In this document: positions 43,078 to 52,278 of the stretch, piece by piece | Layout: each line of letters opens with the position of its first letter | Numbering within the stretch: position 1 is the first letter of the stretch | From: Massilia sp. UMI-21 | GTDB lineage: Bacteria; Pseudomonadota; Gammaproteobacteria; Burkholderiales; Burkholderiaceae_D | Reading direction: 5' to 3' | NCBI GenBank assembly: GCA_015277795.1 | Contig: CP063848.1 | Location: 4,402,001-4,466,000 of the forward strand | Length of the DNA: 64,000 nt | Made by a program: the position numbers and the translations under genes | The notes under the pieces: generated by a model | What the model was told of the DNA's origin: nothing | The model's database searches: none | What the model saw: the letters and a program-made list of their open reading frames with translations, nothing else

Positions 43078-45183
43078 ATGACCATCGCTACCAGCAATCC
43101 CCTCCTCGATTTTTCGGGCCTGACCCGGTTCGACCAGGTCAAGCCGGAGCACGTGACCCCGGCCATCGAGCAACTCATCAAGCAGGCGGCCGACGTGGTC
43201 GCCCGGCTGGAAGCGCCTTCCGACCAGATCAGCTGGGACAGCTTCGTGGTGCCGCTCGAGGAAGCCACCGAGCGCCTGGGCCGCGCCTGGGGCGTGGTCA
43301 ACCACCTGAACCACGTGGCGGACACGCCCGAGCTGCGCGCCACCTACAACGAGAACCAGCCCAAGGTCATCGAGTTCTGGACCTCGATCGGCCAGAACGA
43401 GGCGCTGTTCGCCAAGTACAAGATGCTGCGCGCCGGCGCAGACTACGACAGCCTGAGCCCGGCGCGCAAGCGCATCGTCGAGAACGCGCTGCGCGACTTC
43501 CGCCTGGGCGGCGCCGAACTGCCCGACGATAAAAAGGAACGCTTCGCCGAGATCCAGGAACAGCAGTCCGCAACAAGCACCCGCTTCTCGCAGAACGTGC
43601 TGGACGCCACCAACGACTACAAGCTGCTGGTCGAGAACGAAGACGAACTGTCGGGCATCCCGGACGACGTCAAGGCCGCCGCGCGCGCTTCGGCCGAGAA
43701 GGACGGCAAGGCCGGCTGGCAGTTCACCCTGCACTTCCCATCCTACTACCCGGTGCTGCAGTTCTGCGACAACCGCGCCTTGCGCGAAACCATCTACCGC
43801 GCCAGCAGCACCAAGGCCTCGGATGCCGGCACCATGTTCAGCAAGGCCGCCGAGTGGGACAACACCGCCAACATCGTCAAGCTGCTGCAGCTGCGCCATG
43901 AAGAAGCCCAGCTGCTGGAGTACGCCAGCTTCGCCGAGGTCTCGCTGGTGCCGAAGATGGCCGAGAGCCCGCAGCACGTGGTCGAGTTTCTCGAAGACCT
44001 GGCCAAGCGCGCCCGTCCGTTCGCCGAGAAGGACCTGGAAGAGCTGCGCGCCTTCGCGCGCGACGAGCTGGGTATCGAAGACATGCAATCCTGGGACGTG
44101 GCCTATGCGTCCGAGAAGCTGCGCGAGCGGCGCTATGCCTTCTCCGAGAAGGAAGTGAAGGAATACTTCCCCGAGCCGAAAGTGGTGCAGGGCCTGTTCA
44201 CGGTCATCCAGGACCTGTTCGGCGTGCAGATCAAATCCGATGACGCGCCGGTATGGCATCCGGACGTGCGCTTCTTCCGCATCGAGCGCGACGGCCAGCT
44301 GGTCGGCCAGTTCTACCTCGACCTGTATGCGCGCGAAGGCAAGAACCAGGGCGCCTGGATGGACGATGCGCGCGGCCGCCGCGTCACGTTCGGGGGCATC
44401 GTGCAGACCCCGATCGCCTACCTGACCTGCAACTTCACCCCGCCGGCGCTGGTGGACGGCAAGCAGCAGCCGTCGCTGTTCACCCACGACGAAGTCATCA
44501 CCCTGTTTCACGAGTTCGGCCACGGCCTGCACCACATGCTGACCGAAGTCGAGGAACTGTCGGTGTCGGGCATCTCGGGCGTGGAATGGGACGCGGTGGA
44601 GCTGCCTTCGCAGTTCATGGAAAACTTCTGCTGGGAGTGGGACAAGCTGCAGCAGATGACCGCGCACGTCAAAACCGGCGAGCCGCTGCCGCGCGCCTTG
44701 TACGACAAGATGCTGGCGGCGAAGAACTTCCAGTCCGGGATGATGACGCTGCGCCAGGTCGAGTTCTCGCTGATCGACATGCACCTGCACTACGATTTCG
44801 ATCCGAAAGCCGAGCGCACGGTGCAGGGGCTGATCGACGACATCCGCCGGCAGTTCTCGGTGATGATCCCGCCGAGCTTCAACCGCTTCCAGCATTCGTT
44901 CGGCCACATCTTCTCGGGCGGCTACGCGGCCGGCTACTACAGCTACAAGTGGGCCGAGGTGCTGTCGGCGGACGCCTATGCCGCGTTCGAAGAGGCCTTG
45001 GAGTCGGGCCAGCTGCAGGAGACCGGCAAGCGCTTCCAGCAGGAGATCCTGGCGGTGGGCGGCTCGCGTCCGGCGCTGGAGTCGTTCCGGGCCTTCCGCG
45101 GCCGCGAACCCTCGATCGATGCGCTGCTGCGCCATAGCGGCATGATCCAGGGCGGCGGCGCGCAAAGCAACATCGGCGCCTGA
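43078..45183 (+). CDS. prlC: Oligopeptidase A (M3 family)
   Basis: A 701-aa cytoplasmic M3 metallopeptidase of the oligopeptidase A type. The zinc site is LFHEFGHGLHHM (His about 478), with the third ligand in the downstream SGVEWDAVELPSQFMENF segment. The C-terminal YSYKWAEVLSADAYAAFEE and substrate-binding Tyr-rich loop (GYAAGYYSYKW) are canonical. It degrades short peptides including cleaved signal peptides. It starts 17 bp after folD and is followed by holC, so a plus-strand operon folD-prlC-holC is likely. Confidence 0.95.
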   Translation: MTIATSNPLLDFSGLTRFDQVKPEHVTPAIEQLIKQAADVVARLEAPSDQISWDSFVVPLEEATERLGRAWGVVNHLNHVADTPELRATYNENQPKVIEFWTSIGQNEALFAKYKMLRAGADYDSLSPARKRIVENALRDFRLGGAELPDDKKERFAEIQEQQSATSTRFSQNVLDATNDYKLLVENEDELSGIPDDVKAAARASAEKDGKAGWQFTLHFPSYYPVLQFCDNRALRETIYRASSTKASDAGTMFSKAAEWDNTANIVKLLQLRHEEAQLLEYASFAEVSLVPKMAESPQHVVEFLEDLAKRARPFAEKDLEELRAFARDELGIEDMQSWDVAYASEKLRERRYAFSEKEVKEYFPEPKVVQGLFTVIQDLFGVQIKSDDAPVWHPDVRFFRIERDGQLVGQFYLDLYAREGKNQGAWMDDARGRRVTFGGIVQTPIAYLTCNFTPPALVDGKQQPSLFTHDEVITLFHEFGHGLHHMLTEVEELSVSGISGVEWDAVELPSQFMENFCWEWDKLQQMTAHVKTGEPLPRALYDKMLAAKNFQSGMMTLRQVEFSLIDMHLHYDFDPKAERTVQGLIDDIRRQFSVMIPPSFNRFQHSFGHIFSGGYAAGYYSYKWAEVLSADAYAAFEEALESGQLQETGKRFQQEILAVGGSRPALESFRAFRGREPSIDALLRHSGMIQGGGAQSNIGA

Positions 45184-45231
45184 TCCACCAAAGGGTGGCC
45201 CTTCATGGCCGCCCCCTTCTTTTGCAAGCAC

Positions 45232-45657
45232 ATGACCCGCATCGACTTCCATACCAACATCCCCGACAAGCTGGCCTACGCCTGCCGCCTGGCCCGCAAG
45301 GCGTATGCATCCAAAGCCAGGGTCGTGCTGCTGGCCGAGGATGCCGCGCAGGCCGAGGCGCTGAACGCGGCGCTGTGGACGTTGTCCAGCACCGACTTCA
45401 TCCCGCACGTGCTGGCCGGCGACCCGCTGGCCGCCGAGACGCCGGTGATCGTGACCGCCGACGAAGGCGCCGAACTGCCGCATCATGAGATGCTGGTCAA
45501 CCTCACCCGCCGCACGCCCGCTAAACTGGGGCAATTCGCGCGCGTGTTCGAGATCATCTCGATCGACGAAGACGACGCCGCCGCCGGGCGCCAGCGCTAT
45601 GTCGCCTACAAGAAGCAGAACTATCCGCTTACCCACTTCGTCGCAGGACAGTCATGA
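45232..45657 (+). CDS. holC: DNA polymerase III subunit chi
   Basis: A 141-aa HolC-like protein that links the replicative clamp loader to SSB. Recognisable parts are TRIDFHTNIPDKLAYACRL at the N-terminus, ALWTLSSTDFIPHVLAGDPL, and PVIVTADEGAELPHHEMLVNL, the chi pattern. Start ATG 45232 fits homologues; ATG 45205 with a better ribosome-binding site (AAGGGTGG) would add nine residues. It is usually near a peptidase gene in this lineage, as here after prlC. Its stop overlaps the next gene by 4 bp. Confidence 0.88.
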   Translation: MTRIDFHTNIPDKLAYACRLARKAYASKARVVLLAEDAAQAEALNAALWTLSSTDFIPHVLAGDPLAAETPVIVTADEGAELPHHEMLVNLTRRTPAKLGQFARVFEIISIDEDDAAAGRQRYVAYKKQNYPLTHFVAGQS

Positions 45658-46019
45658 ACCAGAACGCCCCGTTCGACCCGAGCATCCCGGTACTGACCGA
45701 AGTCGTCACCGAGCCGATGGCGCCCACGCCGGCGCCGGCGCCTGCGCCTGCGGCCGAAGGGCTGGAACGCCGCGCCAGCGAGCGCTGGACCGGCGAGGAA
45801 TGGAGCGTGCTGGAGCGCCGCGTGACCGAGCGCGTGCTGCAGCAGCTGCAGGGCCGGGTCGACTTCGTGCTCGAACAGCGCGTGCGCGACGCCATGGCCG
45901 ACGCCATGCAGCGCACCCTCGACAGCTTCACCGCCGACCTGCGCACCGGCCTGCACGAGGCGCTGGGCGAGGTCGTGCGCCAGGCGGTGACGCAAGAGCT
46001 CGAGTATCTGCGCACGTAG
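45654..46019 (+). CDS. Small hypothetical protein coupled to holC
   Basis: A 121-aa acidic protein with an Ala/Pro linker (PTPAPAPAPAAEG) at residues 24-36 and an amphipathic helical C-terminus (ERRVTERVLQQLQGRVDFVLEQ, LHEALGEVVRQAV). The short N-terminal FDPSIPVLTEVV motif resembles proteins that follow holC in Burkholderiales (DUF2486-like, recalled, not verified). Its start overlaps the holC stop as ATGA. Its stop codon TAG lies inside the REP repeat that begins GTAGGGTGG. Function unknown. Confidence 0.65.
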   Translation: MNQNAPFDPSIPVLTEVVTEPMAPTPAPAPAPAAEGLERRASERWTGEEWSVLERRVTERVLQQLQGRVDFVLEQRVRDAMADAMQRTLDSFTADLRTGLHEALGEVVRQAVTQELEYLRT

Positions 46020-46052
46020 GGTGGGCGGCTTTGCCGGCCGCGCGTTCAACTC
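46016..46052. repeat. REP element, left of RAYT
   Basis: GTAGGGTGG followed by GGCGGC-TTT-GCCGGCC and GCGCGTTCAACTC is the inverse of the REP at 46663. It begins within the stop codon of the preceding gene and has a G-G mismatch in its stem where the other copies have A-T. Confidence 0.8.
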
Positions 46053-46103
46053 CCGCTTGATCTGACGCACCCTACAATTTCGGCGCCAAACTAACATGCG
46101 TCG

Positions 46104-46637
46104 ATGCCCTACTACCGCCGCTCCCTGACCGGTACGACCTACTTCTTCACGGTCGTCACGCATCGTCGCCGCCCCATCCTGTGCGATGAGCCCGTGCGGC
46201 TTGCCTTGCGCCACGCCATCGAACGCGTGCGTGCGCGTCTGCCGTTCGCTATCGATGCGATGGTGTTGATGCCTGATCATCTGCATTGCATCTGGACCTT
46301 GCCCGAGGGTGACGCCGACTTCTCGTCCCGCTGGTCGCAAATCAAGCACCATGTCTCGTTCTCGTGCGGGCGGCTGTATCCCATGACGCTGTCGAGATCC
46401 CGTCAGGACCGAGGCGCGGCTGCGATCTGGCAGCGCCGATTCTGGGAGCACCAGATCCGGAACGAAGCCGACATGGAACGCCATGTCGATTACATTCACT
46501 TCAACCCGGTCAAGCATGGATTGGTAAGCAGTGCATCGGCGTGGCCGTATACGACGTTTGGGCGGTTTGTTCGCAATGGGGTGTATCCGATTGAATGGGG
46601 CGGCAACGCGGCGTGCGACAGTATGGAGTTCGAATAG
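46104..46637 (+). CDS. REP-associated tyrosine transposase (RAYT)
   Basis: A 177-aa single-domain Y1/HUH transposase of the RAYT group. The HUH pair is in MPDHLHCIW (His 59 and 61) and the catalytic Tyr in HVDYIHFNPVKHG (about residue 130). The N-terminal YYRRSLTGTTYFFTVVTHRR and WQRRFWEHQIRNEADMERH are typical. RAYTs cut and join REP-type palindromes as single strands. Here the gene is flanked by inverted REP copies at 46016 and 46663, with a third pair at 41947. All catalytic residues are present, so it may be active. Confidence 0.92.
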   Translation: MPYYRRSLTGTTYFFTVVTHRRRPILCDEPVRLALRHAIERVRARLPFAIDAMVLMPDHLHCIWTLPEGDADFSSRWSQIKHHVSFSCGRLYPMTLSRSRQDRGAAAIWQRRFWEHQIRNEADMERHVDYIHFNPVKHGLVSSASAWPYTTFGRFVRNGVYPIEWGGNAACDSMEFE

Positions 46638-46662
46638 CGCCGCCCCAGTGCGCACGTCAGTT

Positions 46663-46696
46663 GGACGCGCGGACGGCGGAGCCGTCCACCCTACGG
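46663..46696. repeat. REP element, right of RAYT
   Basis: GGACGCGC followed by stem GGACGGC-GGA-GCCGTCC and CACCCTACGG. It differs from the REP at 41977 almost only in the loop (GGA versus GAA). Confidence 0.88.
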
Positions 46697-46732
46697 TAAG
46701 ATTGCAGCCTCTGCAATCATCCGGCAGCTCCA

Positions 46733-48910
46733 GTGAACCGAAAGATCCTGATCGCCGCGCTCGCGGGCGCGGGCGTCGCCATTGCCGGCGCCGTCCTGTA
46801 TTTCACCGACACCATCGAGCGCCAGCCGGGCGCCATCGCCGTGTTCACCCCGAAGGTGGCGAAGACGCTGCCCTTCTGGCCCGCGCGCATCACGACCCTG
46901 GCCGGCGACGGCATTCCCGGCATGCTTGATGGCCCCGCCGCGGCGAGCCGCTTCGACGACCCGTTCGGCGTCGCCCTCGACCGCCGCGGCACGGTCTACG
47001 TCGCCGATGCCGGCATCAGCAACCGCATCCGCAGCATCGCGCCCGACGGCAGCGTGGCCACCTTCGCCGGCAGCCGCGAAGGCTTCCAGGACGGCGTCGG
47101 CAGCGCCGCGGCCTTCCACACGCCGTCCGCCATCGCCTTCGACCACCTGGGCAACCTGTACGTCGCCGATACCGGCAACCACGCCATCCGCAAGATCACG
47201 AAGGACGGCGGCGTTACCACCCTGGCCGGCAACGGCAGCCCGGGCGAGCGTGACGGCGTCGGACGCGCGGCGCAATTCAACGGGCCGGTCGGCCTGGCCG
47301 TGGACGACGCCGGCGTCGTCTACGTGGCCGATACCTACAACGACCGCATCCGCCGCATCGGCCGCGACGGCGCGGTCACGACCATCGCCGGCAGCGGCAA
47401 GCCCGGCAACGCCGACGGCGTGGGCAGCGCCGCCGCCTTCGACACCCCGAGCGCGGTCGCGGTCACGACCAACGGCACGCTCTACGTAGCCGATACCGGC
47501 AACAACGCGATCCGCCGGATCGCCCTGGATGGCACGGTCACCACCATCGCGGTCCCGCCCGAAGGCGAGCGCCGGGCGCCGCTGCGGCGCCCGGCGCTGC
47601 GGCGCCCGGTCGGCCTGGCGCTGACGCGCGACGGCTACCTGTATATCGCCGCCGGTTCCGGCGGGCGCATCCTGCAGCGCACGCCCGACGGCGAGATCGG
47701 TCCGCTGCCGGATGCCGACCTGCCGGCCTCCGGCGACGGCTTCGGGCCCGACGGCAAGGTCCAGCTCTACGGCCCGCGCGGCATCGCGGTCGAGCGCGAC
47801 GGCAGCCTGGTGGTGGCCGATGCCGAAGCCCACCGCCTGCACCGGCTGGCGCGCCCGCGGCCGGGCGAAGCGGCGCCGGCGCGGCCGCAACCGGTGGCCG
47901 TCGCGCGCCAGCAAGCGATGCCCTGGCCGGTCGGCCCGCAAGACAGCGTGCACGAGGTGGTCGGCGTGATGGGCGAGGTGCGCGGCAGCTACAACGGCGA
48001 AAGCCGCGACCACTTCCACGCCGGCCTCGACGTGCGCGCCGACGTCGGTTCGACCGTGCTGGCCGTGCTCCCCGCAAAGGTGTCGGACCCCTACGCCAAC
48101 TGGGGCTTCGACTCGCTCAGCGAAGGCATCAGCATCGGTCCGCTGTCCTACATCCACATGCGGGTGGGGCGCGATCGCCGTGGCAAGCCGCTCGATGCGC
48201 GCTTCCGGATATTGACGGGCGAGCGCGGCAGGCCGGAACGCGTGCGGGTGCCGCGCGGCACCCGCTTCGCCGTGGGCGACCCGCTCGGCACCATCAATGC
48301 GATGGCCCACGTCCACCTCGACTATTACCAGGGCGGCGCGGTGGTCAATCCGCTCAGCCTGCCGTTCGTGGGCTTCACCGACACGGTGGCACCGCACATC
48401 AACAGCATCGCCCTGTTCGACACGGCCGGCAAGCGCCTGCGTGCGCCCGTGGGCACGCGCAAGCGCCCGGTGGCGGACAAACGCCTGCGCGTGCCGCGCT
48501 CGCTGGGCGAGGTGCACATCGTGGTCGACGCCTACGACCAGGTGAACGGCAACCTGGCGCGCCGCCGCCTCGGCCTGTACAAGCTCGGCTACCAGCTGCT
48601 GCATGCCGACGGCACGCCCGTGGCCGGTTTCGAGCGCCCGCTGATCACCCAGGTGTACGACCGCCTGCCGCGCAATCCGGAAGCCGTCAAGCTGGTGTAC
48701 GCCCCCAGCAGCGGCATCACCGTGTACGGCAGCAAGGCGACCCAGTTCGCCTACGCGGTCCACAACCGCCTGCGCGACGGCGAGGTGGAGGCCGGCAGTT
48801 GGCAGCTCGGCGGCATCGCCCCGGGCGAGTACGTCCTGCGCATCCACGCCGCCGACTACGCCGGCCAGGTGGCGCGCGAAGGGCGCGATTTGCCGCTCGT
48901 GATTGAATGA
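46733..48910 (+). CDS. NHL-repeat and M23-like peptidase fusion, membrane anchored
   Basis: A 725-aa protein. One N-terminal TM segment (residues 5-23) anchors or exports it. Residues about 50-380 hold five or six NHL propeller repeats (LYVADTGNHAIRKI, VYVADTYNDRIRRI, LYVADTGNNAIRRI). Residues about 410-560 resemble an M23/LytM peptidase: DHFHAGLDVRAD gives the HxxxD ligands and MAHVHLDY gives HxH. A beta-rich C-terminal domain follows. An intact metal site suggests a cell-wall or peptide hydrolase steered by the propeller. The start is GTG 46733, 36 bp after a REP element; no ATG fits the TM segment. Confidence 0.75.
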   Translation: MNRKILIAALAGAGVAIAGAVLYFTDTIERQPGAIAVFTPKVAKTLPFWPARITTLAGDGIPGMLDGPAAASRFDDPFGVALDRRGTVYVADAGISNRIRSIAPDGSVATFAGSREGFQDGVGSAAAFHTPSAIAFDHLGNLYVADTGNHAIRKITKDGGVTTLAGNGSPGERDGVGRAAQFNGPVGLAVDDAGVVYVADTYNDRIRRIGRDGAVTTIAGSGKPGNADGVGSAAAFDTPSAVAVTTNGTLYVADTGNNAIRRIALDGTVTTIAVPPEGERRAPLRRPALRRPVGLALTRDGYLYIAAGSGGRILQRTPDGEIGPLPDADLPASGDGFGPDGKVQLYGPRGIAVERDGSLVVADAEAHRLHRLARPRPGEAAPARPQPVAVARQQAMPWPVGPQDSVHEVVGVMGEVRGSYNGESRDHFHAGLDVRADVGSTVLAVLPAKVSDPYANWGFDSLSEGISIGPLSYIHMRVGRDRRGKPLDARFRILTGERGRPERVRVPRGTRFAVGDPLGTINAMAHVHLDYYQGGAVVNPLSLPFVGFTDTVAPHINSIALFDTAGKRLRAPVGTRKRPVADKRLRVPRSLGEVHIVVDAYDQVNGNLARRRLGLYKLGYQLLHADGTPVAGFERPLITQVYDRLPRNPEAVKLVYAPSSGITVYGSKATQFAYAVHNRLRDGEVEAGSWQLGGIAPGEYVLRIHAADYAGQVAREGRDLPLVIE

Positions 48911-48989
48911 AGCGCCAGACGTCTTCATAGGACATCGACGAGCGCATTTGCTATAGTCGGGACCACCCGTCAATACATAGGAGCTGCGC

Positions 48990-49679
48990 ATGGACCGAAC
49001 ATTCTTGCTGCTGGCAAGCGCCGGCGCCTTCGTCGGATCGCATTTCTTGCTGTCGCATCCCTTGCGTGCCCCCCTGGTCAGGGCCATGGGCGAAAAAGCT
49101 TTCCTGGCCGTGTATTCGCTGGTGGCCTTCGGCACCCTGGGCGCGATCGGCTGGGCCTACCCGAAGGCGCCGGTCACGGCGCCGCTGTGGGACGTCGGCG
49201 ACGGCATCTGGGCGCTGGCCACGGTCCTGATGCTGGCCGCTTCCATCCTGCTGCTCGGCTCGTTTGTCCGCAACCCGGCCCTGCCCGGCGCCAACAATGC
49301 GGCCGGCGCGCAGGCGCGCGGCGTGTACGGCATCACCCGGCATCCGATGCTGTGGGCCTTCGCCATCTGGGGCATGGTGCACATCCTGGTGTATCCGGTG
49401 ACCAGGAACCTCATCGTCGCCGTGGCCATCATCGTGCTGTCCCTGCTCGGCGCGGCGCTCCAGGACCGCAAGAAGGCAGTGCTCGATCCGCAGGGCTGGC
49501 CGGCCTGGGAAGGGCGCACCAGCTACTGGCCGTTCGCGGCCATCGTCCAGGGCCGGGCGCGCTTCGGCGGTTTCGGCGCCCACGCGCTCGGCGGCGGACT
49601 GGTCGTCTGGCTGCTGGCGACCTGGGCGCATATACCGCTGGCCGGCCGGGCGGCGGGCATCTGGCGCTGGCTGCTCTGA
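48990..49679 (+). CDS. NnrU-family membrane protein
   Basis: A 229-aa integral membrane protein of the NnrU family with about six TM segments. Family marks are SHFLLSHPLRAPLVRAMGEKAF, the GVYGITRHPMLWAFAIWGMVH block with its conserved His residues, and TSYWPF. NnrU was named from nitrite/nitric-oxide reductase clusters, but no denitrification genes are here, and relatives are widespread with unclear roles. ATG 48990 has GGAG 8 nt upstream. It has its own upstream region and no clear partner. Confidence 0.88.
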   Translation: MDRTFLLLASAGAFVGSHFLLSHPLRAPLVRAMGEKAFLAVYSLVAFGTLGAIGWAYPKAPVTAPLWDVGDGIWALATVLMLAASILLLGSFVRNPALPGANNAAGAQARGVYGITRHPMLWAFAIWGMVHILVYPVTRNLIVAVAIIVLSLLGAALQDRKKAVLDPQGWPAWEGRTSYWPFAAIVQGRARFGGFGAHALGGGLVVWLLATWAHIPLAGRAAGIWRWLL

Positions 49680-49812
49680 TCCGCCCATCGAGGGGGCGCC
49701 CTGTCTCGACCAGCCATTTTCCGGGCGCAGCTCCCCTTGAGCGGAACATTTCGGCCGTTCCGGCATCTGTCCAAAGACAGGGTGTGCAAGGAGCTTGCAA
49801 CAGGAGGTCATC

Positions 49813-51381
49813 ATGGACCGATACGACGTGCTCATCGCCGGCGCAGGCCCCACCGGCATGGTGCTGGCGCTGGCGCTGGCAAAACAGGGCATCCGGGTCT
49901 GCATCGTCGACCGGACCGACGGGCCGGGCATGACCTCGCGTGCGATGGCGGTGCAGGCGCGCACGCTGGAGCTGTACCGCCCGCTCGGCCTGGCCGACGA
50001 GGTGGCCGCGGCGGGACGGCCGAATCACCGCATCAACCTGTGGGTGCGCGGCAAGCGGCGCGCCCAGCTGTCGCTGCGCGATGCCGGCGCCCGCCTGACA
50101 CCCTACCCCTACGTGCTGATCTATCCGCAGGACGCGCACGAGCAGCTGCTGGTGCGCCACCTCGACGCCGCCGGCGTGACGATCCGGCGGCGCACCGAAC
50201 TGGCCGCCTTCGAGGAAAAGGACGAGGAGGTGCTGGCCAGCCTGCGTTGCGCCGACGGGCCCGACCTGCAGGTCGCGGCGCGTTACCTGGCCGGCTGCGA
50301 CGGCGCCCGCTCGTTCGTGCGGCGCCGGCTCGGCACCGGCTTCGTCGGCGGCACCTACGACCACATCTTCTACGTCGCCGACGTGCAGTCGCGCGGCCAG
50401 GCGGCCAACGGCGAAATCCACCTGTCGCTCGAGACCTCGGACTTCGTGATCTTCCTGGGCTACGACGACCACGGGCGCGGACGCCTGGTCGGGACCATCC
50501 GCGACGAGCACGGCGACATGACCGATGCGGCCGGCGCGCTCAGCTTCAACGACGTCAGCCACCGCGCCATGGCCAGCCTGGGCCTGGAGGTCGAGCAGGT
50601 GCACTGGTTCTCGACCTACCGGGTACACCACCGGGTGACCGACCACTATCGCAAGGGCCGCGCTTTCCTGCTGGGCGACGCCGCCCACGTGCACAGCCCG
50701 GCAGGCGGCCAGGGCATGAATACCGGCATCGGCGACGCCATCAACCTGGCCTGGAAGCTGGCCGCGGTGGTGCGCGGCGACGCGTCGGACAGCCTGCTCG
50801 ACACCTACGAGCGGGAGCGCATCGCGTTTGCCCGCAAGCTGGTGGATACCACCGACCGCTTGTTCAGCTTCGTCACGCTCGACTCCGGCTTCGCCGACTT
50901 CGTGCGCACCCGGATCGCGCCGATGTTCGCCAGCGCCGCCTACGGCATCGCGTCGGTGCGCGAGATGATCTTCCGGATCCTGTCGCAGACCACGATCAGC
51001 TACCACGACAGCCCGCTGTCGAGCGGCGTGGCGGGCCGGATACACGGCGGCGACCGGCTGCCCTGGGTGGCGCCCGCCGGCGCGGGACAGGACAACTTCG
51101 CCCCGCCGGCGCGGATCGACTGGCAGGTGCAGGTCTACGGCCAGGCCTACCCCGACCTGCGCGCCTGGTGCAAGCGCCACGGCATGCTCCTGCGCGAATT
51201 CGACTGGACCCCGGCGCACGACGAGGCCGGCTTCTGCCGCAACGCCGGCTACCTGCTGCGGCCGGACGGCTACGTGGCGCTGTGCGACCCGGGCGCCTCG
51301 GCGCAGGCGCTGGAAGACTATTTCTTCGAAATCGACTACCGGCGCTTCCGCCTGTGCCAGCCTGGTCCGACCACGCCATGA
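49813..51381 (+). CDS. FAD-dependent aromatic-ring monooxygenase
   Basis: A 522-aa FAD monooxygenase of the PheA/TfdB (phenol hydroxylase-like) group. The N-terminal dinucleotide site is VLIAGAGPTGMVLALALAKQG. Other marks are SRAMAVQARTLEL, the AGCDGARSFVRRRLG block and the flavin-binding GDAAHVHSPAGGQGMNTGIGDA. The C-terminal thioredoxin-like domain ends near residue 520. A near-perfect AGGAGG precedes ATG 49813. It probably hydroxylates an aromatic compound using NAD(P)H; the substrate is not evident. It is not in a degradation operon here. Confidence 0.88.
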   Translation: MDRYDVLIAGAGPTGMVLALALAKQGIRVCIVDRTDGPGMTSRAMAVQARTLELYRPLGLADEVAAAGRPNHRINLWVRGKRRAQLSLRDAGARLTPYPYVLIYPQDAHEQLLVRHLDAAGVTIRRRTELAAFEEKDEEVLASLRCADGPDLQVAARYLAGCDGARSFVRRRLGTGFVGGTYDHIFYVADVQSRGQAANGEIHLSLETSDFVIFLGYDDHGRGRLVGTIRDEHGDMTDAAGALSFNDVSHRAMASLGLEVEQVHWFSTYRVHHRVTDHYRKGRAFLLGDAAHVHSPAGGQGMNTGIGDAINLAWKLAAVVRGDASDSLLDTYERERIAFARKLVDTTDRLFSFVTLDSGFADFVRTRIAPMFASAAYGIASVREMIFRILSQTTISYHDSPLSSGVAGRIHGGDRLPWVAPAGAGQDNFAPPARIDWQVQVYGQAYPDLRAWCKRHGMLLREFDWTPAHDEAGFCRNAGYLLRPDGYVALCDPGASAQALEDYFFEIDYRRFRLCQPGPTTP

Positions 51382-51417
51382 GCCAGGCATAAACAGCGAA
51401 CACGCCGCCGGAAGTTG

Positions 51418-51433
51418 TAGACAAGTGTGTCTA
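51418..51433. promoter_or_regulatory. Inverted repeat upstream of SIMPL gene
   Basis: TAGACA and TGTCTA separated by AGTG form a perfect inverted repeat about 44 bp before the SIMPL start. It looks like a TetR/GntR-type operator. Confidence 0.5.
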
Positions 51434-51476
51434 GATAATCTATTGTCGGGCATTCCTTACCCACCACGGAGTGCCC

Positions 51477-52199
51477 ATGCTGACTCGATTCGCCGCCGCC
51501 CTGCTGTTGGCCGCCACTGCCTTCCCCGGCATGGCGGCCGAGCTCCCGAACCATCCGTTCATCCACGTGAATGCCGGAGCCGAGGTCTATGTGATGCCCG
51601 ACATCGGCGAGCTCGATCTGGACATCGTGTCCTACGACGCGGATCCCGATGCCGCCTGGAAGCTCGTCACCGGGCAGCTCGAGGTCAGCCGCGCGCTGTT
51701 CTGCCAGCATGGCGTGGCGGCGGACGACGTGCTGGTGCAGGATATCGTGCGCCGCCCGCGCAAGGTCGACGCCCTGCCCGAGGGGCAAGCGGTGCCGATG
51801 GAGACCCGGGTCGCCATGCACGTCACCGTACGCGACATCGGCCAGTGGACACCATTGCTGCGTGCGCTGTTCGTGGTAAAAAACATCGAATCGCTGGCGG
51901 TCTCCTTCAGCCGCAGCGACCGCGACAAGGTCGAGAGCGATCTGCTCGCCCAGGCGCTCGGCACCGCCAAGCTCAAGGCCCAGAACGTCGCGCGCGGAGT
52001 TGGCGCCAGGCTGGGGCCGGCCACCGGCGTGTCGACCGGCGCGCTGAAGAACCTGTCGCAGGCCATGGGCATGGCCAGCGATCCGAACGGACGCTACACC
52101 GGCGACCGGCGCACACCCCCCAGGGCGGACATGGCGCTGGTGCAGGCGATGCGGCTGGCGCAGAGCGTCGATGTGATCTACCGGATCGGCGGCAAATAG
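51477..52199 (+). CDS. Exported SIMPL (DUF541) domain protein
   Basis: A 240-aa exported SIMPL-domain protein. The signal peptide covers residues 1-19 (ending GMAAE). The DUF541 pattern follows: FIHVNAGAEVYVMPDIGELDLDIV, DDVLVQDIVRRPRKV, AMHVTVRDIGQWTPLLRAL, and LLAQALGTAKLKAQNVARGVG. These proteins are periplasmic and some are stress linked; the biochemical role is unsettled. ATG 51477 has GGAG 6 nt upstream; GTG 51471 two codons earlier is the alternative. Confidence 0.85.
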   Translation: MLTRFAAALLLAATAFPGMAAELPNHPFIHVNAGAEVYVMPDIGELDLDIVSYDADPDAAWKLVTGQLEVSRALFCQHGVAADDVLVQDIVRRPRKVDALPEGQAVPMETRVAMHVTVRDIGQWTPLLRALFVVKNIESLAVSFSRSDRDKVESDLLAQALGTAKLKAQNVARGVGARLGPATGVSTGALKNLSQAMGMASDPNGRYTGDRRTPPRADMALVQAMRLAQSVDVIYRIGGK

Positions 52200-52224
52200 G
52201 GGCAGCGCGCGACGTGCACGCCAT

Positions 52225-52257
52225 AAAAAAAGCGCGCCATGCTGACGCAGGCGCGCT
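52225..52257 (-). terminator. Terminator of the cytochrome c gene
   Basis: On the minus strand AGCGCGCC pairs with GGCGCGCT (8-bp stem, 11-nt loop), followed by seven T. It lies 21 bp after the cytochrome stop. Confidence 0.88.
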
Positions 52258-52278
52258 CGATTCATCGCAGGGCAGCGA

